Source of the DNA: Dipteris shenzhenensis
Taxonomy: Eukaryota > Polypodiophyta > Polypodiopsida > Gleicheniales
Strand: one strand, 5' to 3'
Length of the DNA stretch: 64,000 nucleotides
Assembly (NCBI GenBank): GCA_047967505.1
Contig: CM106539.1
Of the stretch, positions 1 through 10,990 are shown in pieces. The translations under genes and the position numbers were made by a program. Numbering within the stretch: position 1 is the stretch's first letter; each line of letters begins with the position of its first letter. The notes under the pieces are model-generated. The model was not told the origin of the DNA and made no database searches. It was given only the letters and a program-made list of their open reading frames with translations.

Positions 1-1056
1 TTGCCCTTGGTATAGGTGATGCCACAATCAAGTGTGCCTTTGATGTATTTCAGCACCCACATCCCTGCCCTCCAATGGTTTTCCCGGGGCTTATTGGAAA
101 ACTTGCTTAGTACACCAGTCACAAAACTAATGTCCGGCTGTGTGTTGCATAGGTAAATCAAGCTGCGCACAAGCCTTCTGTACTTCGCTTCGTCCACCAG
201 TGGTGATGAATCCTCGTTTGAGAGCTTCGTGTCAACCTCCATAGGAATACCAACTGTCTTGCACTCAGCCATGCCAAATGCCTTCAGTATCTCTCCAGCA
301 TACTTTAGTTATGAAATGAAGATCTGTTTCGACTCCTACCAAACTTCAATCCCCAAACAAAAATGCATCAGTCTGAGGTCTACTGTCATTTCAAACTCTC
401 TTCCTAGCAAATGCTTCGTCTGCGAGATCTTATCTTCATGGTTCCCTATTATGACAAGGTCGTCCACATAAAGGACCACGATTATACACCTGCCTCCTTC
501 TCTGAAGATATACAAATTTGCATCAGATGGGCTCATCCTGAACCCATTTTGCAAAAAGTAGGCATCAATTCATTGGTACCACGCTCGTGGCACCTGTTTC
601 AGCCTGTAAAGTGCTTCTTCAGTTTGCAGACTTTACCTTCTAGACTGGGGATCTCAAAACCTAGTGGTTGTTCCACGTATATCTCCTCCTTGAGATCTCC
701 ATTCAAAAAGGCGGATTTCACATCCATGTGAAACACGGGCCAACTTCCCTGGGCAACTAAAGCCAAAACACTATGAATTGTGGTTAGTCGAGCTGTGGGA
801 GCAAAAGTATCTTGATAATCAAAACCATGTACCTGTGCAAATCCTTTGGCCACGAGCCGAGCCTTATATTTATCCAACATGCCATCGGACTTGTACTTGG
901 TCTTGTACACCCACTTGGTTCCGATTACCTTGTGTTTTGGTGGTCGATCCACAAGGTCCCAAGTGTTGTTCTTCATTATGGAGCCATACTCCGACTGCAT
1001 AGCCTCCATCCACCTATCATTGCCATGTGCCTCTTCAAGACACTTGGGTTCATCAG
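1..1056 (-). pseudogene. Element A reverse transcriptase (partial)
   Basis: This is Copia reverse transcriptase, which copies element RNA into DNA inside virus-like particles. The segment 599-1009 carries the family's N-terminal motifs (GTKWVYKTKY, YKARLVAKGF, HMDVKSAFLNGDL). After a frameshift near 600 the active-site box YVDDLVIIG appears within 336-554. Below about 335 the frame continues, with stops, through the thumb region to the window edge (LDCGITYTKG at the last codons). RNase H is not included. The segment is joined in frame to the integrase part at 6523 if element B is removed. It is a broken gene, with at least one frameshift and stops. Confidence 0.88.
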
Positions 1057-1408
1057 TGTTGAGATATCGAGCTCCACTCGCGATATGCCAGGGTGACCGT
1101 TGTGCATTTATGTCACCGACTTGTTAGCTACAGATGCGGTTGGTACACCGCCCACAAATAATAGCTGGATGATAGCTATCTTTATCTACTCTAGTTCGTG
1201 GCTCAGTTAGTATGCCACCTTAGTTAGTTGAGTTTGGTTTGAGACCCACATATAGGGTTCTTCTATTTCTTTGTACTTGAGTTCTTTTGGCTTTCACAAC
1301 TAAGAAGAGGAAAACTGTTTTCAGCCTCCACCTTTGTGTGTATTCCCCCATTGTGTATGTGAGAAAGCCGTAAGTGAGACTCCTTCCCTCTCTCCCACTA
1401 TCTTCACA
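1057..1408 (+). repeat. 5' LTR of element B
   Basis: The LTR begins TGTTGAGATATCG and ends TATCTTCACA, so it has the canonical TG...CA ends. It is immediately followed by the primer-binding site. A TATA-like CATATAGG lies mid-LTR near 1249. It pairs with 6170-6522. Confidence 0.92.
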
Positions 1409-1426
1409 TGGTATCAAAGCCTTGTT
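1409..1426 (+). other. Primer-binding site of element B
   Basis: TGGTATCAAAGCCTTGTT directly abuts the LTR and matches the 3' end of initiator Met tRNA in the usual plant Copia form (TGGTATCAGAGC), except A for G at the ninth base. Element E has the same variant; element C has the canonical base. Confidence 0.85.
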
Positions 1427-1910
1427 CGTGGTAAGGAGCTCAAGAAAGCAAACAAAGTTCGTGGTGTCCTGGTAAGAGGACCAGTGTTGCTTTCCTATTT
1501 CGAGTTTGGGAGCAAATCTCTGCAGGTAGCACAGCCAGAAGTGCAAGAGTGCACTGTCTCAGATTGAGACGCCCTTTGCGGTGTGGCGAGAGCGCAGTAT
1601 ATGCTGCGGGGCCATTTTGGCGCCCGTTTTGAAGGCAGAAGTTCTTCGCAGGCACTCATAAAAAGGCCCTGTTTTTGCTGTGCGACCACTCCTCGGCTGG
1701 TCGGTGAAAAGTTGCCGCAGAAATTGCATCGTATGCGTGTGTGCAGAGATATTGGAAGTTGCAGAATCATGCTTGTTTCCTGTTCATGCAAAATCATCAC
1801 TAGGAAGTGACTGTGTGGTCAAATACCACATTCGTCAGTTTTGCAGATCTGCCCGTGTGAGGCAAAAGCTGTGTTTTTCGCAGTGATAGAATATTTTGCA
1901 GTGTTCTGTA

Positions 1911-2868
1911 ATGGCGTCTAATTCTCTTTCGCAGATTGTCACCGAAAAGCTTGACAAGAACAACTTCCAGGCATGGAAGTTTAGAATGACGAATTTCCTT
2001 ATGGGAAAAGGCTATTGGGAGTTCATTACAGGAAATGAAGAAGAACCAGTTCTTCCTAATGTTCCCAATCAACAGGAAATGCAGGCATTTAAAGGATGGC
2101 ATGAGAGAGCCAGAAAAGTTATGTATTGGCTGTCTATCAGTATTTCAGACTCTATGATTGTGCATATTCAGGATGCAAGTACGCCAAAGGAGGCATGGGA
2201 CACTTTGGGAAAAATGTACAGCACAAATACACAAGCCAGGAAAATGAAGCTCAAATAGGAGTTGCACAATGTGCAGAGAGAAAATTTGAGCATAAATGAC
2301 TACCACATGAAGGTGAAGAAAATTGCAGATGCACTTGCTTCCATTGGGTCGCCAGTGGAAGATGATGATCTAGTTTCTGTGACCTTGAATGGTCTAGGAA
2401 AGGATTATGCACAGTTCCGGACATCCATTGCCGTCCGTGAAAAATTTCCTGATTTTGAAGAGTTGTTTGCTCTTCTAATTTCTGAAGAGCAGAGAAATGG
2501 GGGTGCATCTTCTTCAAGCGGAACTTCAAAAGAAACTGTCTTCTACTCAAATGCTTGAAGAGGTAGAGGTAGAGGTAGAGGAGGCCGATCTGCAGGCCAT
2601 GGTAGAAATCAGAATATGCAGCAAACTCAAGAAAACCAATCCTATGCAGGAGGACGTGGTAACTCTAGAGGCAGGGGGAGCCAAAGAGGCCGTGGTGGAT
2701 GGCAGAGAGGCCAAAATGCAAACAGCAATGTTGAATGCTACTATTGTGGAAAAATGGGACATATGGCTAAAGATTGCTACAAAAAGCAGAATGACATTAT
2801 GAATGGAAAATTGTAGCAAGGCAATTATGCATCTTCCAGTAGACAGGGTGATGACAGAAATGAGCATC
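1911..2868 (+). pseudogene. Element B gag
   Basis: This is Copia gag, the capsid and nucleocapsid precursor. The ATG at 1911 starts a frame with a UBN2-type capsid region (NFQAWKFRM, then KEAWDTLGKMYSTN). It continues after a TAG at 2256-2258 to a Gly/Arg-rich stretch and a CCHC zinc knuckle, CYYCGKMGHMAKDC, near 2736-2777. A second TAG lies at 2814-2816. Sister copy E has CAG at both TAG sites. A frame change occurs around 2550 near a GAGGTA repeat. The roughly 500-bp leader from the PBS to 1911 has no convincing ORF. Confidence 0.88.
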
Positions 2869-2873
2869 TATTT

Positions 2874-3270
2874 ATGGTGCAGCATATGACCAATTCTGTG
2901 ACAAGTGCAGAAGAACGAAATGATGTGTGGTATGTTGACTCATGTGCGTCAAACCACATGACAGGTCATGCAGAATGGATGCAGGATGCAAGGAAAATGG
3001 AAAAACCAGGATTTGTGGAGAATGGTGATGATACTGCACATCCTATTGTGCAGATTGGTAAAATTCCTTTGTCTATGCAGGATGGGAAAAAGAAATACCT
3101 GTCTGATGTATTTCATGTCCCAAACATCACCAAGAACCTGGTTTCTGTTGGTCAAATGGTTGAGCAGGGCTTGCAGGTCAGATTTAATCTTTGTTGAGGA
3201 TATGAAAAATAACGGTCATTGCAAAAGGAAAGAAGAAGGGCAGGATGTTTACATTGGATGCGGACATGCC
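2874..3270 (+). pseudogene. Element B aspartic protease and start of GAG-pre-integrase
   Basis: This is the retropepsin-like protease of Copia polyproteins. The block WYVDSCASNHMTGH corresponds to the catalytic D-S-G loop, but the Gly codon is TGT (Cys) here; element E keeps DSG. A PNITKNLVSVGQ block follows. The frame is lost after 3197, then a frameshifted stretch leads toward the GAG-pre-integrase domain, with a TGA at 3362-3364 where E has CGA. It is inactive as it stands. Confidence 0.82.
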
Positions 3271-3299
3271 TGAATTGAGTGCAGCAATGTTTGCACATG

Positions 3300-4300
3300 G
3301 GACCGGTGTAGTTGCAGATATTGATATCTGGCATAAATGCATTGGTCATGTTAATATACAGTGACTTAAATCAATGCAAGCCCAAAATATTGTTGCAGGA
3401 TTGCCTAAATTCAAGGTTGCAGAAATGCATAAGGTTTGTGAAGCCTGTCAATTTGGAAAACAGGCAAGGAAACCATTTCCTAGGCATGTTGAAGAGAGTA
3501 AAAAGCCATTGGAATTAATCCACTCTGATGTGTGGACTACTAAAGCTCCATCTATTGGAGGCTGTCACTATTTTGTCACATTTATTGGTGACTTCAGTAG
3601 AAAACTTTGGGTGTATTTTATGAAAAAGAAAAGTGAAGTGTTTCGGCACTTCAACGCTTTTAAAGCTATGGTTGAAAAAGAAACAGGCCTGCAAATAACA
3701 TGCCTAAGGTCAGATGGAGGGGGAGAGTACCTCTCAAATGAGTTTGCAAGGTTCCTGCAGGAGCATGGCATAAAGCAGCAATATTCATGCAGTCATACCC
3801 CACAGCAAAATGGAATTGCAGAAAGGAAAAACAGGCATATTGGAGAGGTATCTCAGGCCATGCTAAATGAAAAAGATCTACCAGATTATTATTGGGCTAA
3901 AGCAGTTGCTACAGTAGTTTATATAATGAACAGGACTCCCACTGCAGCAATACATGGCATGACGCTAGAGGAGATGTATACTGGTAGGAAACCAGACATT
4001 TCTCATTTGAAAATTTTTGGTTGCATTGCCTATGTCCATGTGCCAGATGAGTTGAGGTCCAAGTTGGATCCAAAGGCTGAGAAGTGCATCTTTATTGGTT
4101 ATTCTCTGCAGCAGAAAGGGTATAGATGCTATAACCCTTCTACACGTAAGTTCACAATGAGCAGAGATGTTGTTTTTTATGAGATGAGCAGCTGGTATAA
4201 ACCAGTAAATGTGATGATTGATGTAGATGCACAAAATGTTAGTGCTGCACAAAATTCACAGCAGCAATCACAAAATATCAATGGACCTGCAGTGTCCTCT
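3300..4300 (+). pseudogene. Element B integrase
   Basis: This is Copia integrase, which inserts the cDNA into the genome. An HHCC-type block (CEACQFGKQ) near 3437 is followed by the rve core, with the three acidic residues in [14 protein letters not shown] and [10 protein letters not shown] all present. A Copia C-terminal block ([20 protein letters not shown]) and the GYS..GYRCY box follow. The frame is open from 3374 to 5038 and runs on into RT through a Ser/Gln-rich linker. This is the best-preserved part of B. Confidence 0.9.
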
Positions 4301-4599
4301 AGCAGTGGTTCACATACTTCGCCATGGACAGGTAGATTGAGATCAGGAGAATCTCCTCAAAGCAATGCAGATAGTGGTACGCAGGTATCACGAAAAGGAA
4401 AAGAGAAGGTAGATCAGCCCATGTTTGATGTGAATGCAAGTCACTCTTATGTGGATGGTGAATCCAGTGGCTCAGAACAGAGCATTGATGATGAGTTGGT
4501 TAGTCCTTCTATTGTTACACTTGGAGTAAGGAAGACCAGAGATGTTTTGAGAGCATTTGGAAGTGAGCCTATTTTGTGCAGGTCTACCAGGGTTAGGTA

Positions 4600-6160
4600 T
4601 CCAGTGGATAGGCTGAAATATGATGGATTTACAACCATTCACTATGCCTATATGGTCAAAGTGATACAGGAACCAGAACCCACTTGTTTTGAGCAAGCCA
4701 TGGGAAATGAAAAATGGGAGAAAGCCATGGATGAAGAAATGGATGCCTTGGAAGCAAATGCTACATGGGAATTGGTGCCTTTGCCTAAAGATAAGAATGC
4801 AATTGGCTGTAAGTGGGTTTATAAGATCAAGCACAATGCAGATGGTTCTGTGAATAGATACAAGGCAAGATTAGTTGTCAAGGGGTATGCACAGACATAC
4901 GGCATTGATTATGAAGGAACATTCAGTCCGGTTGCAAGGATGGCAACTGTAAGAGCAGTCATTGCTATGGCTACATCAAAGGGATGGTCTTTACATCAGA
5001 TGGATGTAAAGAATGCCTTCTTGCATGGTGATTTGTAAGAAGAGGTCTTTATGGAGCAGCCAGCAGGTTATGTTCATGCTATTCATCCTGAGTTTGTTTG
5101 CAGGTTGAAGAAAGCCTTGTATGGCTTGAAGCAAGCACCTAGAGCATGGTCTGACAAGATAGGACAGTATCTTGTCACTATTGGCTTTCATATTTCCAAG
5201 GCAGATTTCTCACTCTGTGAGAAAAACAGAGAGGTATTATGCTGCTTGTCATCTATGTTGATGATTTGATCATCACAGGTGATAGTGATGAAGATATCCT
5301 TCATGTGAAAATGCTATTGAAGGAGAAGTTTGAGATGAAGGATTTGGGAGAGCTGCGTTATTTCTTGGGCATTGAGGTGATTAGATCACCAAGTGGGATA
5401 CAGCTCTTGCAGAGGCAGTATGGATTGGACATGCTGTCCAAATATGGGATGACAGGCTGTAAGCCTATTTCAGTTCCTTTGGAGTAGAATGTGAAGCTAA
5501 GCAAGGATGCAGGTGAGCTTCTGGAAGACCCTACTATGTACAGACGCATAGTAGGAAGTTTGATTTATATGACTATTACCAGGCTCCAAGGAAACCGCAT
5601 TTGGATGCGGCTAGACGCATACTCAGGTATGTGAAGTCCACATTGTAGTATGGACTATTTTATGAGGCTGGGGTTCAGATACAGTTGCATGGATACACTG
5701 ATGCTGATTGGGCTGGTAGTATTTCTGATAGACGATCTACCAGTGGATATGTGTTCTCTTTTGGAAGTGCTGCAGTCACTTGGAGTAGCAAGAAACAGCC
5801 TACAGTTGCGTTGTCGAGCACAGAGGCTGAGTACAGGGGTGCAGCAATGGCTGCATGTGAGGTAGCTTGGTTGCATAAGCTACTCTATGATATGCATTAG
5901 TCTACAGATGGGCCAGTTGTCATTTATTGTGACAACATGAGTAGCATACACTTGGCAAATAACCCAGTCTATCATGCTAGAACAAAGCACATTGAGGTGC
6001 ATTATCACTATGTGCGGGAGAAGGTTTTACTAGGTCTTATTGATCTAGTTTATGTCAGCACAGAGGATCAGGTAGCTGACATATTCACAAAAGCATTGGG
6101 GGCAGAAAAGCTGCACAAGTTCAAAGACCTGCTTGGTGTGCAGGAATTGGGATTGAGCTC
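4600..6160 (+). pseudogene. Element B reverse transcriptase and RNase H
   Basis: RT motifs are in order: [22 protein letters not shown] and [14 protein letters not shown], then a TAA at 5036-5038, then QAPRAW and the [10 protein letters not shown] active site near 5250. The RT tail carries a TAG at 5485-5487. A 46-bp deletion at about 5580 relative to E breaks the frame just before RNase H. RNase H follows with YTDADWAGS, STEAEYRG and HARTKHIEVHYH, and TAGs at 5646-5648 and 5898-5900. E shares only the TAA. Confidence 0.9.
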
Positions 6161-6169
6161 GAGGGGGAG
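6161..6169 (+). other. Polypurine tract of element B
   Basis: GAGGGGGAG directly abuts the 3' LTR start at 6170. It primes plus-strand DNA synthesis in LTR elements. The same tract occurs in C (reverse complement, 10357-10365) and E (39948-39956). Confidence 0.85.
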
Positions 6170-6522
6170 TGTTGAGATATCGATCTCCACTCGCGATATG
6201 CCAGGGTGACCGTTGTGTATTTATGTCACCGACTTGTTAGCTACAGATGCGGTTGGTACACCGCCCACGAATAATAGCTGGATGACAGCTATCTTTATCT
6301 ACTCTAGTTTGTGGCTCAGTTAGTATGCCTCCTTAGTTAGTTGAGTTTGGTTTGAGACCCACATATAGGGTTCTTCTATTTCTTTGTACTTGAGTTCTTT
6401 TTGGCTTTCACAACTAAGAAGAGGAAAATTGTTTTCAGCCTCCACCTTTGTGTGTATTCCCCCATTGTGTATGTGAGAAAGCCGCAAGTGAGACTCCTTC
6501 CCTCTCTCCCACTGTCTTCATA
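6170..6522 (+). repeat. 3' LTR of element B
   Basis: It starts TGTTGAGATATCG and ends TGTCTTCATA; the expected terminal CA is changed to TA by one C-to-T transition. It is followed by ATCAA, the degraded target duplication. About 3% divergence from the 5' LTR was counted by eye. Confidence 0.88.
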
Positions 6523-7708
6523 ATCAACACGGATTACTTCTGTCATCAAAGCATAGTTGACCAAGTGTTCCTATGCCCTTCTTTGCTCCTCTAATCTCTT
6601 GGACCGGCGGTGTTTGAACTCCTCAATGGCTGGAGGTTCTCTGCCATCCAAATGCTACTTTACCCACTTTGGGAATGGCCATTGCCATTGTGGTTCTGCA
6701 GGCTCTTCTTCATCTTCTTTTTCTTGAATCCTCCCAAGCACCATTGGGGGAGTTCGGTCTGCTACTGGTGGCGGTACTGGATGGATATCCTGGTCCTGGT
6801 TGTCTGGGAAGGAAGCATCCTCCTCCAATTGATGCGGCTGTTCTGAGAAGACCACATCGCAACTTACAATTACCTTCTTGGGAACAGGGTTATAGAGATG
6901 GTAACCCTTTGCGTCTTCATTGTAGCCCAAGAAAATACACTTCTGGCTCTTCGGTTCCCATTTGGTCCTGGTAGCATCAGGGACATGCACAAAATAGTTA
7001 CATCCAAAAACTCTGAAATGTGCAGCTGAAGGTTTCTTACCAAAAAAGGCTTGCAGTGGAGTCATCCCGTTCATAGCCTTCATGTAGCTACGCTTCATGA
7101 TGTAAACTGTAGTGTTACATGCTTCAGCCCAGAAAGTCTTTGGCAAATCTTTCCCTTTCATCATACTCCGGCCCATTTCGCAGATGATGCGAATCTTGCA
7201 TTTTGCTACTCCATTTTGCTGTGATGTATGTGGCAGGGGTTTTTGCCTCTTGATTCTATGACTTTTGCAGTAACTTTCGAATTCAGTTGATGTGAACTCC
7301 ACCTCTGTCTAATCTCAACTTCTTCACCTTCCTCCCTGTTTCTTTCTCGACCATTACATGCCATTCCTTGAACTTACTAAAAGCCTCGTCTTTAGTCTTT
7401 AGGAAGTATATCCATATCCTTCGACTGTAGTCATTGATCAGCATCATGAAGTAGTAGGAACCACCCAAAGCTTTTGTCTCCATCTTTCCGCAGAGGTCCG
7501 TGTGAATGAGCTCTAGAGGAGCCTTTGCCCTGCTGGCCTCTTTAGAAAAGGGATGCCGATGCTGCTTGCCCATCATGCAAGCTTCACATACATTAGGCAG
7601 ATCTAAAATTTCTGGTAGGTCTGCAATCATTCCACTTTTATGCATCTCCTTCAAAGAACTAAGGTTTAGATGACCAAACCTCTCATGCCATAGCTTAGTG
7701 TTCTTCAC
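6523..7708 (-). pseudogene. Element A GAG-pre-integrase and integrase
   Basis: On the minus strand, LWHERFGHLN (GAG-pre-integrase) and CEACMMGKQ (zinc-binding) lead into the rve core with LIHTDLCG and LRLDRGG, the first two acidic residues. A loss of about two bases near 7295 shifts the frame. The third position reads NGVAKCK where the family has NGVAERK, so the catalytic Glu is Lys. The C-terminal block (VFGCNYFVHVP, IFLGYNEDAKGYHLY) and an acidic Pro/Glu linker follow, ending exactly at the B insertion. Confidence 0.9.
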
Positions 7709-7714
7709 ATCTAC

Positions 7715-8071
7715 TCAAGCACTGAAAGCTGAGAGTTTGTAAATGTTGTTGCACTGTGTACCTTTACCAATGACCTTTCCTTCAAGATCCAGAATCTGTG
7801 CACCATTCTTATCGAATTGAACTTTGAGGTCCCGATTCGTGATCGCAAAAATGGACAACAAGTTCCTCTCGATATTTGGTACATAAATAACATCGGACAA
7901 CTGTTTTACAACTCCATCTGACTTGAGAGCAATCGTACCTTTTCCTTTTGCTGGACATTTTGCATCATTGCCGACTGCTACCAAGATGTCATTCCCTACC
8001 GGCTGTAGAAAGGTATACCAATCCTTTTGACTGGTCATGTGGTGTGATGCACCACTATCAATGATCCACAA
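7715..8071 (-). pseudogene. Element A aspartic protease
   Basis: This is Copia retropepsin with an intact loop (WIIDSGASHHMTSQ) and the downstream YVPNIERNLLSI and CNNIYKL blocks. The 118-aa frame is open and ends at a TGA that separates it from the integrase frame at 7708, so the polyprotein is broken by a single stop at this point. Confidence 0.88.
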
Positions 8072-8130
8072 TTCATCCGCATGTACATGAACTGCCTCCG
8101 TGAAAATCTCCTCAATTGCGACGAACAGCT

Positions 8131-8970
8131 CTATTGGTCTGCCTGCGCGCTGTTGCTGGACTCTTTCTTTACTCTGTTCTTCTCATCTGCCATCTTCTTT
8201 TGACACTCATTCTGCTTGTGCCCTGCCTTGTTGCAATAGAAGCACTTGATCTTCTTCTTTCTCTTTTTATCATTAGAAAAAGATGGGTTACCAGAGTCTT
8301 TACCCTTACCTTTCTTTGATCTGGTCCAGAAAGCCGAATCTTCTCTAGTCCTTGTCTTTTGACGCATCTCCTCCTCCAGAAGCATCATACTGAAATCCTC
8401 AAAGTTGAGGGGCAGATTTCTATTCTGTGTATTCAGTGCAGTAACAAGACCGTCGTACTTTGGTGGGAGAATCTGTATGCACCTTCATGCTAGATTCTCG
8501 CTGGTGATGGTGATGCCAATCGTAGTCATCTGATCACGCAGATTCTTCACCCTAGTGATGAACTTCTATGCCGCTTCAGACTCTGACTTCTCGTTTGCGA
8601 GTTGAGTCTCCAGATTCTGAATCCGCGTTTGATTCATGGTCTCGTACTAATTTTTCAAGACCGTTCATGCCTCCTCTGCTGTGGTGACATGTTGAATTAA
8701 TGCCATGATGAAATCACTAACACTGCAGACAATAGAACACAGTGCATCTGCATTTCTTCTTGTCCATGTGAGAATCTCATCCGCAGTTGGTGCTATCTAT
8801 TGTCCTGCATTAATTGGATCAAGTCTCACAACCGGCCTCATGTCCACCCTAGTAGCAGTGTCCCAAACCTCGTTATGCGCTTAGGATGGCCTTTATCTTG
8901 AACTTCTAGAGTGGATAGCTAGAGCCGTCCAACTTTCCACTTTGACCAAACGGTGGGATTCGTAGTCTTG
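8131..8970 (-). pseudogene. Element A gag
   Basis: This is Copia gag read on the minus strand. The capsid part (about 8960 down to 8390) is recognisable in pieces: GKLDGSSYPL, FITRVKNLRDQM and LPPKYDGLVTAL, interrupted by several stops. The open 85-aa stretch 8131-8388 has LLEEEMRQK, a Lys-rich linker and the zinc knuckle CFYCNKAGHKQNEC. Protease follows about 60 bases downstream. Confidence 0.82.
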
Positions 8971-9035
8971 CGGGCTGGGCGATCTCTCACAATCTGCTCG
9001 CAAATAGAAACACACTACCAAATTTTCTTGTTAGA

Positions 9036-9053
9036 GTCCAAGCTCTGATACCA
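9036..9053 (-). other. Primer-binding site of element A
   Basis: On the minus strand TGGTATCAGAGCTTGGAC directly follows the LTR end. This is the canonical initiator-Met-tRNA priming site of plant Copia elements. Confidence 0.88.
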
Positions 9054-9784
9054 TGTAAGAAAATAATACAATGTCTGTGCTCAATAGATAACAGGATCTC
9101 ATACACAAGAGAGAAAACAAGATAGTATGCAGAATCAAAAATTTGATTACTATAGAACTGATACAATAGATGGCGCTGCCTCCAACCGTGCGCTCCTATG
9201 AAAGAAGCTTCGATGGCATGCTAGAAACAGTAGAAGACGGAGGCTGGATGCTAATGAATCAGGGTTGCTATAGCCAGTGATGAAATGGGCTTCACGGGCT
9301 TGCTCTTATATAGCCACCAGTCGTAGTCCATTAGGCTCAATTGGGTGACCGACCCAGTCTACCCAAAACGGTCGACTGGGGCTCGGTCTCGAAATAGGCC
9401 ATCAACCATACGATAGATCCGGTGCGCAAAATAGAGCAACTAACCTACGATGTCCGTTCGGCCTAGATCCATCTGGGATCATCTGAGGCTCCAAACGGGC
9501 CCCGCAACCCGAGAGTGGGCTACCCCGGGAAATGCTCCGTCTACCCTCAGTGCAGTCAGTCAAGGGATGCCTTCCCGCACTTGCATGTAGCATATTTGGC
9601 GATGTGCCAACTCTATCTAAAGCCGTCCAGCCATCAGGCCACACATGGCCCCCATCTGGTGTCCAAACCAAGACCTATCGGATAACCGAGCTACTCAAAT
9701 GCCTTCCCCTTATATGGGGGGCTTACAAGTAGAGTTAGCTAGTTCCCGCGTAGTTACATGAGAGTGGAGCGTTGATATCTAACA
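9054..9784 (-). repeat. 5' LTR of element A (731 bp)
   Basis: On the minus strand it runs from TGTTAGATATCAACG to TTTCTTACA, TG...CA bounded, with the PBS directly after it. A TATA box lies inside. The right flank begins TAGAG; the matching duplication would lie left of the window. Confidence 0.82.
9305..9312 (-). promoter_or_regulatory. Putative TATA box in element A LTR
   Basis: The minus strand reads GGCTATATAAGAGC, a good plant TATA match at a mid-LTR position, as expected for the U3 promoter that drives genomic RNA. Confidence 0.55.
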
Positions 9785-10000
9785 TAGAGATCACGTAAGA
9801 AGAAAGATATTAGAAACTATAGTAAGAAGCAAGAGTCCTAAACGTATATAGCCTTTTGCCGCCCATACTATTGCATCTACCCAAGACCTTTGGTCAAGGA
9901 ATGTAGATTGTAAGGTACATCCTACAAGTTGTTGGGCTTTAATAGTACTAGTATAGGCCTATAAAGTGGAAAAGGGAGGAGTCACCAAGGATTCAATACC

Positions 10001-10356
10001 TGTGAAGAGAGTGGGAGAGAAGTAAGGAGTCTCACTTGCAGCTTTCTCACATACACAATGGGGGAATACACACAAAGGTGGAGGTTGAAAACAGTTTTCC
10101 TCTTCTTAGTTGTAAAAGCCAAAAGAACTCTCTTAGTACAAAAGGAATAGGTGAACCCTATATGTGGGTCTCAAACCAAACTCAGCTAATCTAGGTGGCA
10201 TACTAACTGAGACACTAACTAGAGTACATAAAGATAGCTGTCATCCAGCTATTATTCATGGGCAGTGTACCAACTACATCTGCAGCTAACAAGTTGGTGA
10301 CATAAATGCACAATGGCCACCCTCGCATATCACGAGTGGAGCTCTATATCTCAACA
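10001..10356 (-). repeat. 3' LTR of element C
   Basis: In plus orientation it runs from TGTGAAGAGAGTGG to TATCTCAACA, 356 bp, and is followed at once by the complement of the polypurine tract (CTCCCCCTC, 10357-10365). It pairs with 15258-15616 at roughly 93% by eye. Confidence 0.92.
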
Positions 10357-10365
10357 CTCCCCCTC

Positions 10366-10990
10366 GAACCCAATTCCTGCACACCAAGCAGGTCTCTAAA
10401 CTTGCACAGCTTCTCTGCCCCCAATGCCTTCGTGAATATGTCAGCTACCTGATCCTCTGTGCTGACATAAACTAGATCAATTAAACCTACTAGAACCTTC
10501 TCCTGCACATAGTGATAATGCACCTCAATGTGCTTGGTTCTAGCATGATAGACTGGGTTATTTGCCAAGTGTATACTACTCATGTTGTCAGAATAAATGA
10601 CAACTGGCCCATCTATAGCTTATGCATATCATAAAGTAGCTTATGCAACCAAGCTACCTCACATGCAACCACTGCTGCACCCCTATATTCAGTCTCTCTG
10701 CTCAACAAGGCAACTGTAGGATGTTTCTTGTTGCTCCAAGTGACTACAGCACTCCCAAAAGAACACACATATCCATTGGTAGATCGTCTATTAGAAATAC
10801 TACCAACCCAATCAGCATCAATGTATCCATGCAACTGTATCTGAACACCAATCTCATAAAACCAACCCAATCAGCATCAATGTATCCATGCAACTGTATC
10901 TGAACCCCAATCTCTTAAAATAGTCCATACTGCAATGTGGACTTCACATACCTCAATATGCATCTAGCCGCATCCAAATGCAGTTTCCTT
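10366..10990 (-). pseudogene. Element C RNase H
   Basis: On the minus strand, YIDADWVGSIS, SFGSAVVTWS and ARTKHIEVHYHYV mark Copia RNase H. A one-base loss near 10620 shifts the frame. A 59-bp tandem duplication (10802-10860 and 10861-10919, two mismatches) repeats the start of the domain and adds another frameshift. The last part, QVADIFTKALG, is open to 10344. Confidence 0.88.

Larger units (their letters stand above)
1057..6522 (+). mobile_element. Copia element B, full length, plus strand, nested in A
   Basis: This is a complete but decayed Ty1/Copia element: 5' LTR 1057-1408, PBS 1409-1426, gag, protease, integrase, RT, RNase H, polypurine tract 6161-6169 and 3' LTR 6170-6522. The flanking 5-bp target duplication is ATCAG (1052-1056) and ATCAA (6523-6527), one transition apart. 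The LTRs differ at about ten substitutions plus one indel by hand count, eight of the substitutions transitions. It belongs to the same family as C and E and shares with E a TAA in RT and a PBS mismatch. Five CAG-to-TAG stops, a CGA-to-TGA stop and a 46-bp deletion kill the coding region. Confidence 0.93.
1..9784 (-). mobile_element. Copia element A, minus strand, interrupted by B and truncated by window edge
   Basis: This is a Ty1/Copia LTR retrotransposon read right to left. It has a 5' LTR (9054-9784), a primer-binding site, gag, protease, integrase and, beyond element B, reverse transcriptase. RNase H and the 3' LTR lie outside the window to the left. Element B (1057-6522) is inserted between the integrase and reverse transcriptase segments. 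Removing B with one copy of its target duplication leaves the reading frame continuous across the junction. Visible damage includes several gag stops, a TGA between protease and integrase, a two-base loss in integrase and loss of the integrase catalytic Glu. It is a different family from B, C and E: the LTR is twice as long and the proteins differ. Confidence 0.9.

Noticed and set aside
1220-1546. Minus-strand open frames across the B-family LTRs and leaders, also seen near 35079-35705
   Set aside because: They arise from the shared LTR and leader of B, C and E read antisense, and have no protein motifs.
1911-6160. TAG codons as programmed readthrough or reassigned codons
   Set aside because: The sites differ between B, C and E, lie in every domain, and sister copies have CAG. 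This is decay, not recoding.
9785-10000. Possible short gene between A and C
   Set aside because: Only 216 bases of AT-rich flank without a start or motif; it holds the left target duplication of C.
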